Origin: Pseudogemmobacter humi
GTDB lineage: Bacteria > Pseudomonadota > Alphaproteobacteria > Rhodobacterales > Rhodobacteraceae
DNA: 64,000 nucleotides
Assembly: GCF_900609055.1 (NCBI RefSeq)
Contig: NZ_UXAW01000081.1
Location: 1 to 64,000 of the forward strand
Reading direction: 5' to 3'
A model generated the notes under the pieces. It was not told the origin of the DNA. It saw nothing but the letters and a program-made list of their open reading frames with translations, and did not search any database. The stretch's first letter is position 1. Each line of letters begins with the position of its first letter. A program made the position numbers and the translations under genes. Positions 1-6,236 of this stretch are shown here, in pieces.

Positions 1-106
1 CAGGAAGATCGCCGAGAACGACTTCGGCGCTCTGGGCGACATCTCGACGCTGGCCGATCCTTCGGTGGTGGACGACCTCATCGAAAACAGGATGAACAAA
101 GGATGA
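1..106 (+). CDS. acs: acetyl-CoA synthetase, C-terminal end (partial)
   Basis: Only the last 34 codons are in the window. The residues RKIAENDF followed by [17 protein letters not shown] match the conserved extreme C-terminus of AMP-forming acetyl-CoA synthetases, where the RKIA(A/E) stretch follows the catalytic lysine loop (which lies outside the window). The enzyme makes acetyl-CoA from acetate and ATP and releases AMP and pyrophosphate. Its TGA stop (104-106) overlaps the ATG of adenylate kinase by 4 bp, so the two are probably co-translated. Identification rests on the tail motif only. Confidence 0.75.
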   Translation, partial: RKIAENDFGALGDISTLADPSVVDDLIENRMNKG

Positions 107-780
107 GCCGCACCGAAGACGCCCCGGTCATGATCCTGCTCGGCCCGCCGGGGGCCGGCAAGGGCACCCAGGCGCGGATGCTGGAAGAGGAAGAGGGCCT
201 CGTCCAGCTCTCGACCGGCGACATGCTGCGCGCCGCGGTGGCGCAGGGCACCGCGGCGGGCCTTGCCGCGCAGGCGGTGATGGCGGCGGGCGGGCTGGTC
301 CCGGACGAGATCGTGCTGGCGATCCTGCAAGAGCGCATGGCCGCGCCCGACAGCGCGAAGGGGATCATCCTCGACGGTTTCCCGCGCACCGAAGGGCAGG
401 CGGCGGCGCTGGATGCGCTGCTGGCAAGCGCCGGGCGGCGGGTGACGGCGGCGGTGAGCCTTGAGGTCGACGACGAGGCGATGGTGGGCCGGGTCTCGGG
501 CCGCTTCACCTGCGGGAGTTGCGGCGAGGGGTATCACGACGAGTTCAGAAAGCCCGCGCAGCCGGGCAGCTGCGACAGATGCGGCGGCACCGAGATGAAA
601 CGCCGGGCCGACGACAACGCCGTAACGGTGCGCGAAAGGCTGAAAGCCTACCACGCCCAGACCGCGCCTCTGATCAGATGGTACGAGGAAAAAGGCGTGC
701 TGGAGCGGATCGACGCGATGGCCCCCATCGCCGAGGTCCGCGAGGCGCTCGGCCGGATCACCCGGGGCGTAACCGCCTGA
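103..780 (+). CDS. adk: adenylate kinase with zinc-type LID
   Basis: A 225-residue protein. The P-loop GPPGAGKGT lies at residues 15-22, STGDMLR at 38-43 and the DGFPRT motif at 91-96. The LID domain carries four cysteines (137, 140, 157, 160) in a CxxC...CxxC arrangement, which in this family binds zinc and stabilises the LID. It converts AMP plus ATP to two ADP in the cytosol. The start overlaps the stop of the upstream acetyl-CoA synthetase (ATGA). This suggests a dedicated kinase that recycles the AMP made during acetate activation, perhaps in addition to a housekeeping copy in the ribosomal-protein operon, which is outside this window. Confidence 0.95.
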   Translation: MSRTEDAPVMILLGPPGAGKGTQARMLEEEEGLVQLSTGDMLRAAVAQGTAAGLAAQAVMAAGGLVPDEIVLAILQERMAAPDSAKGIILDGFPRTEGQAAALDALLASAGRRVTAAVSLEVDDEAMVGRVSGRFTCGSCGEGYHDEFRKPAQPGSCDRCGGTEMKRRADDNAVTVRERLKAYHAQTAPLIRWYEEKGVLERIDAMAPIAEVREALGRITRGVTA

Positions 781-878
781 AACGAAACCTTCCGGGGCGG
801 CAGCAAAAGCCCCGGGCGGAAGAGACTGACATGAGGCGCAAAAGGTGCGCGCACAGACCGGAGCCGCCGGCAGCCAGA

Positions 879-902
879 AAGCCGCCCGGGACGGGGCGGC
901 TT
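879..902 (-). terminator. Rho-independent terminator of pseudoazurin gene
   Basis: A 9-bp GC-rich stem (AAGCCGCCC paired with GGGCGGCTT) with a 6-nt loop lies 20 nt past the pseudoazurin stop. On the minus strand it is followed by TTTCT. It may also stop rightward transcription from acs-adk. Confidence 0.6.
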
Positions 903-921
903 CCGGTCCTGAGCCCGCGCC

Positions 922-1362
922 TCAGTTCACCTGATCGAGCGCCGCATCCATCCGCTCACGCGCTTTCTTCGGCATTTTCAGCGCCTTGAGTTCATCGACA
1001 TTGGCCGGAGCCTCGCCGACCTGCACCGCCATCACCATGCCCATGGCGAAATGCGGGGTGCATTTGACGCCGTAGATGCCGGGCTCGGTCACGGTCAGCG
1101 AGAATTCCTCGTTGATCTTGCTTTTGAAGGCTTCGACGCCATCGGGCAGCATCTCCTTGATCGCCTCGACGTTGTGGCTCTTGTCAGTGGGGATGAAGTG
1201 GATCACGTCACCGGGTTCGGCCTTCACGAAATTGGGCTCGAACACCATGGTGCCGGCCTCGCCCTTGTTCATCATATGCACCTCATGCTCGGCGGCAAAG
1301 ACGGGGGCGGTGAAGGCGAGCGCCAGAACGGATGCGGCCGCAAGCAGGGACATGGATTTCAT
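922..1362 (-). CDS. pazS: pseudoazurin (type 1 copper protein)
   Basis: A 146-residue precursor with a classical signal peptide ([20 protein letters not shown], Ala-X-Ala near residue 23), so the mature protein is periplasmic. The cupredoxin fold is evident: the upstream copper ligand His lies in DKSHNVE, and the C-terminal ligand loop is [10 protein letters not shown], supplying Cys, His and Met. It carries electrons to nitrite, nitrous-oxide or cytochrome peroxidase reductases under low oxygen. I chose the ATG at 1362 over upstream in-frame codons because of the AGGAGA ribosome site at 1371-1376 and the clean signal peptide. An FNR-like box lies upstream. Confidence 0.95.
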   Translation of the reverse strand: MKSMSLLAAASVLALAFTAPVFAAEHEVHMMNKGEAGTMVFEPNFVKAEPGDVIHFIPTDKSHNVEAIKEMLPDGVEAFKSKINEEFSLTVTEPGIYGVKCTPHFAMGMVMAVQVGEAPANVDELKALKMPKKARERMDAALDQVN

Positions 1363-1409
1363 TTCGGTTCTCTCCTGAGTCGCGGGCCTGTCGCGGCCCG
1401 TTGAGAGTG

Positions 1410-1451
1410 GGAATAGCGCCGGAGCGCCGCGCATTCCTTGAGCAAGGTCAA
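1410..1451 (-). promoter_or_regulatory. FNR/NNR-type promoter of pseudoazurin
   Basis: The inverted repeat TTGAG-CAAG-GTCAA (1438-1451) resembles the FNR/Nnr consensus TTGAT-N4-ATCAA. Reading leftward, a TATTCC -10-like hexamer lies at 1410-1415. A start site near 1403 would put the box centre at -41.5, the classical class II activator position, with a leader of about 40 nt. This suits a pseudoazurin gene induced by oxygen limitation. Box and spacing are seen; the activator is inferred. Confidence 0.6.
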
Positions 1452-2002
1452 ACAGCGGCAGGAAATCCTCTCTGTCGGACACAGGTTTGTGAGGACGGGG
1501 CAGAGGCCGGGTCGCGCGCGCCGCCAGAGCCATGCTGCACGGGGGCGGGGCACGATGTTTCGTCCGGGCACCTGGCCTCCCTTCCTGGGTGCATTCGCGG
1601 AACTTACGCGGCTATTCACAGGTTCCGGGCGGATGCCCAATACCGGGGTGCGGGGCTCTGACCGGATGATGCAATCTGTGGCAGCAGCCTGGCTTTCCGG
1701 TTGGCGGCGCTTTTCGGATCGCCATGGGTCGGCTTCGGCCGGATGATCGGCTGACCCTCGCGCCCTGCCACAAGGAACCAGCGTTTGAGTATCCCGGGTG
1801 CGCCGTGATCGCAGGCGCGCAGTTTCTTGCGTCTGACCTTGTGTCGGGCCTTCTTCAGGCGCCTGATCCGGAGCTCAAAGATCTGGCCGGCGAATTCCCG
1901 GAGCGGCCGTCCCGGCAGGGCGCGGACAATGCCCGGATGGCAGGGGCGCCGCGATGGCCGGGCAGGTGCTCAGGCTTCATGACCGCCATCGGCGGAGCGG
2001 CC
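1452..2002. other. intergenic stretch with one possible relic frame
   Basis: No recognisable gene. On the minus strand one frame stays open from 1969 to a stop at 1616-1618 (117 codons). It encodes a basic stretch (RRLKKARHKVRRKKLR) with GC3 lower than the neighbouring genes, but has no good start codon or ribosome site and I cannot assign it. It may be the remnant of a decayed gene. Confidence 0.3.
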
Positions 2003-2770
2003 TCATCCCCGGAAATGCAGCCCGCCGCCGGAGAGGGCCTCACGATGGACGGGAACCTCGTAAAGGGCCGACAGGCGTTCCGCGGTCATCACCCCGCGCA
2101 CCGGGCCGTCGCCAAGAACCTGGCCCCGGCCCACCAGCAGGGCGCGGTCGCCCAGGGTGGCGGCCTGATCCGGATCGTGGGTCGACAGGATCACAGCCGT
2201 GCCCCGGTCCGCCAGGTCGCGGATCGCCCGGCCCACCCGGATACGGTTGGCGAAATCCAGGCTGGCGGTCGGTTCGTCCATCACCACGGTGCGCGCGCCC
2301 TGCGCCAGGGCCCGGGCGATCAGCACCATCTGGCGCTGGCCGCCGGAAAGGCGCGTGATCTCTTCCTCCGCCAGTGCGGCGATGCCGAGCGTCTCCATCG
2401 CTTCGGTCGCGCGCAGGGTCTCGGCCGCTCCGGGGCGGGCAAAGGGGCCGAGGCGGATCGCGGCGCCCATCAGCACGAGGTCCAGCGCCCGGAAAGCGAA
2501 AGGGGTGGAGAGCGATTGCGGCACATGCGCCAGCAGGCAGGCGATCCGGCTGCGGGGCATCATGGCAAGCGGCTGGCCCTCCAGCAGCACATCGCCGGCC
2601 ACGGCGGGCAGCAGGCCCAGAAGGGTGCGGAAAAGCGTGGTCTTGCCCGCGCCGTTGGGGCCCAGAAGGCACAGCACCTGGCCCGGCCCGAGTGACAGGT
2701 CGATGCCGGACAGCACCGGGCGCCCGCGATGGCCGACGCTCAGGCCGCGGGTCTGCAAAAGCGGGATCAT
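2003..2770 (-). CDS. metal-chelate/oxyanion ABC transporter ATPase (FecE/BtuD/MolC type)
   Basis: A 255-residue ABC ATPase. Walker A GPNGAGKTT is at residues 37-45, the signature LSGGQ at 141-145, Walker B VVMDEP at 162-167, and a switch His in LSTHD. It closely fits ATPases that pair with FecCD permeases. The ATG at 2768-2770 overlaps the permease stop by 4 bp (ATGA), which decides the start over a longer in-frame option. It is the last gene of the leftward DUF2478-Mop-TsaA-binding protein-permease-ATPase operon. Because of Mop and the molybdate-type boxes I favour molybdate or tungstate as substrate rather than iron chelate or B12; this is inference. Confidence 0.9.
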   Translation of the reverse strand: MIPLLQTRGLSVGHRGRPVLSGIDLSLGPGQVLCLLGPNGAGKTTLFRTLLGLLPAVAGDVLLEGQPLAMMPRSRIACLLAHVPQSLSTPFAFRALDLVLMGAAIRLGPFARPGAAETLRATEAMETLGIAALAEEEITRLSGGQRQMVLIARALAQGARTVVMDEPTASLDFANRIRVGRAIRDLADRGTAVILSTHDPDQAATLGDRALLVGRGQVLGDGPVRGVMTAERLSALYEVPVHREALSGGGLHFRG

Positions 2771-3756
2771 TCCGCCCATCCGCGGCTGCCCCGCGCCAGC
2801 AGCCACACGAAAACCGGGGCGCCGATTACCGCGGTCAGGATGCCCAGGGGCACTTCCGTCAGGGCGATGGAGCGGGCCGCGGTATCTGCCGCCACCATGA
2901 AGGCGGCGCCTGTCAGAATGGCGGCGGGCAGCAGCCGGTCGAAGCGCGATCCGGTCAGGAGCCGCGCCATATGCGGCACCATCAGCCCGATCCAGCCGAC
3001 CACTCCGGCCATGGAAACCGCAGCCGAGGTCATCAGCGTGGCGCAGACGATGATCATCAGCCGCAGGCGGGTGGCCTCGATCCCCAGCATCTTTGCCTCA
3101 TCATCGCCAAGCGCCAGCAGGCCGATCCGCCAGCGCAGCAGGACCAACGGCAGCAGCCCCGCCAGTATGGCGGGCAGGGCGGCAAGGACATCGGCGCGTT
3201 TGGCTCCGGCCAGGCTGCCCATCAGCCAGAAGGTAATGGCGGGCAGTTGCTGCTCGGGATCGGCCAGCAGCTTGACCAGCGAAATCCCGGCCCCCGCCAG
3301 AGCGCCAACCGCAATGCCGCACAGCACCATGACCAGCACCTGGCCGCCGCCGCGCAGCGAGAAGGACAGGAACAGAACCAGCGCGACCGTGGCCAGCCCG
3401 GTGGCGAAGCCGGTCAGCTGGATCGCCAGCACCGGCAGGCCGAGAAGGATCCCGAGCACCGCGCCGAACCCCGCGCCCGCCGAGACGCCGAGGATATCGG
3501 GCGAAACCAGCGGATTGCGGAAGGCGGTCTGATATGCGGCGCCAGCCGCCGCCAGCGCCGCCCCCACCAGGGCCGCGGCGAGGACCCGGGGCAGACGGAT
3601 GTTCCACAGCACGGTTGCGGACTGGCTGTCGCCTCCGCCGCTCAGCACGGCCGCAATCTGGCGCAGCGACAGCGGGAAGGGGCCGATCGCCACTCCGGTC
3701 AGCAACACCGCCACCAGACCCGCAAGCAGCAGGGGGGTGAGCCTGCGTTCACTCAC
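2767..3756 (-). CDS. FecCD-family ABC transporter permease
   Basis: A 329-residue, strongly hydrophobic inner-membrane protein of the FecCD/BtuC family, with about ten predicted membrane segments. Family signatures include RLPRVLAAALVGAALAAAG, GVSAGAGFG and the coupling region GWIGLMVPHMARLL. It forms the channel for substrate delivered by the periplasmic binding protein encoded just upstream. The start is a GTG (3754-3756) that overlaps the end of the binding-protein gene by 8 bp; its stop overlaps the ATPase start. MolB of Haemophilus, a molybdate permease, belongs to this same family. Confidence 0.92.
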   Translation of the reverse strand: MSERRLTPLLLAGLVAVLLTGVAIGPFPLSLRQIAAVLSGGGDSQSATVLWNIRLPRVLAAALVGAALAAAGAAYQTAFRNPLVSPDILGVSAGAGFGAVLGILLGLPVLAIQLTGFATGLATVALVLFLSFSLRGGGQVLVMVLCGIAVGALAGAGISLVKLLADPEQQLPAITFWLMGSLAGAKRADVLAALPAILAGLLPLVLLRWRIGLLALGDDEAKMLGIEATRLRLMIIVCATLMTSAAVSMAGVVGWIGLMVPHMARLLTGSRFDRLLPAAILTGAAFMVAADTAARSIALTEVPLGILTAVIGAPVFVWLLARGSRGWAE

Positions 3757-4780
3757 CCAGAAGCACCGAAAGGGCGGCCTCGTCGGGTGTCACGCCGTAG
3801 AAGAGGCCGTAGAATTCCGCCACTTCCGCCCGAAGGTCGCCCTGGGCGCGGTCGGGAAAGAATTTGTGCGCCAGCCATTTCAGCCCGATCAGCCGGTTGA
3901 CCGAGGGCGGCGCGTCGATGAAGCCGAAAGGCGCGTCGGGGGCCAGGTAGACACGGCCGTTTGTCACCGCCGGAATGCCTTGCCATTCCGGCATCATGCC
4001 GACATTGGCGGCGAAATCCCGGTCGATGGTGATGATGATGTCCGGCGCCCATGCCTGCACCTGCTCGGCGCTGACGGTGGCAACATTCCCGGCCCCTCCG
4101 GCGGCGACGTTGCGCCCGCCCGCCCGCTCGATGATCTCGGCATTGATCGAGCCGCTGATGGCGGTCTCCAGCCCCTCGGGCCCGCGGGCGAGATAGACCC
4201 GGGGCCGCTGATCCCCGGGGATTCCGGCCAGCAGCGCGTCGGTTTCTGCCAGGGTGGTCTCGGCATAGGCGGCCAGCATCCCGGCGCGGTCGGGCACCGC
4301 CAGCACATCGCCCATCTGGCGGATCGAGCCGGGCAGCGCCGCGAAAGAGCCGTCGATCAGGACATAGGGTATACCGGACTGCTCCTGCACCCGGGCCGCA
4401 AGGTCGGTATAGGTGGCGTTCACCGTGCCGTAATCGACGATCAGCTCCGGTGTTGCGGTCAGCAGCACCTCAAGGTTCAGCGTGTCGCCCTTGCCGGTCA
4501 GCCGGCCGAGTTCGGGCAGCGCCGCCGTCCCGGGCCGCAGAAAGGGCAGGTCATGCGCGTCGGGCGCCTGGACCCAGCCGACCATGGCTTCGGGCTTCAG
4601 CACATAAAGCAGGGTCGAGGCCGGCGGACCGGCGGCAAAGACCCTGGCGGGGTTCGCCGGGACCTGCACCTCGCGCCCGGTCGCATCGGTGACGCTGCGG
4701 CCGTCCAGCGCCAGCGCCGGCAGGGCCGCCAGCGCGGCAAAAACCGCGGCTTTCAGCGCGGTTGCGGAGAAGGATCGCAC
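3749..4780 (-). CDS. periplasmic substrate-binding protein (BtuF/MolA fold)
   Basis: A 343-residue precursor. From a GTG start at 4778-4780 it begins with a signal peptide (RSFSATALKAAVFAALAALPALA), and the mature part starts VTDATGREVQVPANPARV, typical of the PF01497 periplasmic-binding fold used for B12, ferric chelates and, in MolA, molybdate. No ATG lies near the signal peptide; the frame stays open upstream, but the GTG placement is the only one that gives an export signal. It overlaps the end of the TsaA-like gene by 28 nt. Substrate is inferred from context. Confidence 0.85.
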   Translation of the reverse strand: MRSFSATALKAAVFAALAALPALALDGRSVTDATGREVQVPANPARVFAAGPPASTLLYVLKPEAMVGWVQAPDAHDLPFLRPGTAALPELGRLTGKGDTLNLEVLLTATPELIVDYGTVNATYTDLAARVQEQSGIPYVLIDGSFAALPGSIRQMGDVLAVPDRAGMLAAYAETTLAETDALLAGIPGDQRPRVYLARGPEGLETAISGSINAEIIERAGGRNVAAGGAGNVATVSAEQVQAWAPDIIITIDRDFAANVGMMPEWQGIPAVTNGRVYLAPDAPFGFIDAPPSVNRLIGLKWLAHKFFPDRAQGDLRAEVAEFYGLFYGVTPDEAALSVLLGE

Positions 4781-5238
4781 CAGAGGGCTCCGAATTCGGG
4801 TTTGAGATCGATCAGCGGCGTGCCGTCCACGCAGTCCAGCCCGCGGACGATCAGCACGCTGCCCTCGACCGCCAGCAGCCGCACCACCGAGGAGGCGACA
4901 GGATTCGGCCGCAGCGGCGAGCGGATGGCGAAAGTGCCGACGGAACTGTCGGCGAAGGCCGGATTTTGCCGCACCGCATCGCGGCGCGACAGGTGCATCC
5001 AGTAAAGCACCTGAAGGTTCTGATGCCTGCCGATTCCCTCCAGCGCCGCGGCCCAGCGGTCGTCGATCTCGATCCGGCAGGGCGGTCCGTTCCCGATATC
5101 CCCGCGCCTGGGACAGTCGCTGCGCTGCTGCCAGGGCGTGCGGATGCGGCCGATGAACCACAGCCCGGCGTCGAAGGCGCCGGGCAGGGCGACGGCTTCC
5201 TCATGCGGGCGCAAAGGATCGGTCAGGGTCTCAGTCAT
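4753..5238 (-). CDS. TsaA/TrmO-family protein (UPF0066)
   Basis: A 161-residue protein of the TsaA/TrmO family, SAM-dependent enzymes whose E. coli member N6-methylates t6A37 in tRNA-Thr. Family blocks are visible: LYWMHLSRRD, RSPLRPNPVASS and DGTPLIDLKPEF near the C-terminus. It is clearly shorter than E. coli TrmO (about 235 residues) and lacks the C-terminal part, so tRNA methylation is not assured. It lies inside a metal-uptake operon, overlapping mop by 8 bp and the binding-protein gene by 28 nt. Co-translation suggests a role in metal or ligand handling, but that is only inference. Confidence 0.8.
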   Translation of the reverse strand: MTETLTDPLRPHEEAVALPGAFDAGLWFIGRIRTPWQQRSDCPRRGDIGNGPPCRIEIDDRWAAALEGIGRHQNLQVLYWMHLSRRDAVRQNPAFADSSVGTFAIRSPLRPNPVASSVVRLLAVEGSVLIVRGLDCVDGTPLIDLKPEFGALWCDPSPQPR

Positions 5239-5440
5239 CGACCCCGACCATCACATCCGAGGCCTTGATCACGGCGGCCGCGGGCTTGCCGACCGCCAGA
5301 TCCAGTTCCTGCACCGCCGCATTGGTGACCGAGGCGGTGACGATGGCGCCGCCGATGTCGATCCTGACATGGCTGGTCACCGCGCCGGTGACGATCTCGA
5401 CCACCTTGCCGCGCAGGATGTTCCGGGCGCTGAGCTTCAT
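5231..5440 (-). CDS. mop: molbindin (Mop-type TOBE protein)
   Basis: A 69-residue single-TOBE-domain protein. It starts MKLSARNILRGKV and continues with VTSHVRIDIGG and VTNAAVQELDLAVG, the standard signature of molybdenum-pterin binding proteins (Mop), which form hexamers that bind molybdate or tungstate in the cytoplasm. The start at 5440 has a GGGAG ribosome site 7-8 nt upstream. Its stop overlaps the next gene by 8 bp. Its presence is the main protein-level clue that the surrounding transporter handles Mo or W. Confidence 0.93.
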   Translation of the reverse strand: MKLSARNILRGKVVEIVTGAVTSHVRIDIGGAIVTASVTNAAVQELDLAVGKPAAAVIKASDVMVGVDD

Positions 5441-5493
5441 CGGTATTCTCCCTTTCGGACAGGTCGGTTCTGGCAGGTCAGGCTTCGGGCAGG

Positions 5494-6003
5494 TCAGGCG
5501 GCCTGCGCGCGGCAGGCGGCGCGCAGCCAGTCCATCACCAGGCCGGCATCGGCTTCCAGCGGCTGTGCGGCGCCGCCCGCGAAGGCGAGGAAGGCCGCAC
5601 GCCATTCCGGCGCGACGCCGACAAGCACCGGCTGCCCGGCGGCGCAGGCGCGGCCGATGGCCTCGACCAGCCCGCGGCCCGCCGCCTCCTGCTTGCCGAA
5701 CTTGTTCACCACCAGCGCCTGAGCCATCGGCAGACGGTCGTGAACCTCGATCACCGCCTCTTCCAGCGCCCCCGCGTCCAGCCGGCAGCCGGTGGCGCCG
5801 GGGCCTAGGTCCATGCTGATGCTGCGCAGCGGTCCGTCGGGCAGCAGATGCAGCACGATCTCGCATTTCTGCTGCGGTTCGGGGCCGACGGGCTGAACCG
5901 TCCCGGCCAGCCGGATGCCTTCGCGCGCTGCGCGTTCGGCCACTTCGGACAGGATGGCGTTGGTCTGCTGGTCCTGGTCGGAACTGACGTATCGGATGTC
6001 CAT
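5494..6003 (-). CDS. DUF2478 protein, molybdenum-transport associated
   Basis: A 169-residue cytosolic protein of the DUF2478 family, members of which are usually annotated as molybdenum ABC-transporter associated and look like nucleotide-binding proteins. It has the conserved blocks CRLDAGALEEAV and VVNKFGKQEA(A)GRG, and a C-terminal VLVGVAPEW. No function has been established that I know of. It is the first gene of the leftward operon; its ATG (6001-6003) lies about 50 nt from the centre of a molybdate-box-like inverted repeat at 6041-6065, which places it under likely ModE/MopA-type control. Confidence 0.85.
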   Translation of the reverse strand: MDIRYVSSDQDQQTNAILSEVAERAAREGIRLAGTVQPVGPEPQQKCEIVLHLLPDGPLRSISMDLGPGATGCRLDAGALEEAVIEVHDRLPMAQALVVNKFGKQEAAGRGLVEAIGRACAAGQPVLVGVAPEWRAAFLAFAGGAAQPLEADAGLVMDWLRAACRAQAA

Positions 6004-6040
6004 CTTCGGCCCCCTGCGAGTCGGCCCCCTTGTCGGGGTT

Positions 6041-6065
6041 CGTTATATATGATGATACATATCTG
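6041..6065 (-). promoter_or_regulatory. molybdate (ModE/Mop) box, DUF2478 side
   Basis: The sequence contains TATAT (6044-6048), seven bases, then TACAT (6056-6060), an exact fit to the ModE core TATAT-N7-TAYAT, preceded by CGT as in the full consensus. It lies 38 nt before the DUF2478 start. ModE and the Rhodobacter MopA/MopB regulators bind such sites with molybdate and usually repress uptake genes. The match is seen; the regulator is not encoded in this window. Confidence 0.75.
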
Positions 6066-6158
6066 TTCCGGGTTGCAAGCCGGAAGCTGCCCGGACGCCG
6101 CCGATGCAGCAAAACCACAGTTATGCCGCCACCACGAAAGACGGGTCTTGCCGGACTG

Positions 6159-6187
6159 ATCGGATATGTTTCTTTAAACATAACGAT
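6159..6187 (+). promoter_or_regulatory. second molybdate-box-like inverted repeat, receptor side
   Basis: An inverted repeat with arms TATGTTT (6165-6171) and AAACATA (6176-6182), bracketed by ATCG on the left and CGAT on the right. The outer ATCG...CGAT ends and the TA-rich arms resemble the longer Mo-box consensus, but the spacing differs from the TATAT-N7-TAYAT core. It ends 49 nt before the TonB receptor ATG, mirroring the first box on the other side. Confidence 0.55.
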
Positions 6188-6236
6188 TCGCCAGACCTTC
6201 TCCGAAGGCTGTGCCCGAGGAGGAGGAAACCCGCCG

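Noticed and set aside
1724-2695. Long plus-strand frame (323 codons) across the ATPase gene
   Set aside because: It runs antisense to a clear ABC ATPase with all motifs; composition (His, Gln, Gly, Arg rich) is that of a shadow frame.
2374-3900. 508-codon plus-strand frame
   Set aside because: Antisense shadow of the FecCD permease and ATPase genes; no domain, extreme Arg/Gln/Gly content.
6030-6236. Upstream extension of the TonB receptor frame
   Set aside because: The strong AGGAGGAGG site and signal peptide set the start at 6237, and the extension would run through the molybdate-box region.
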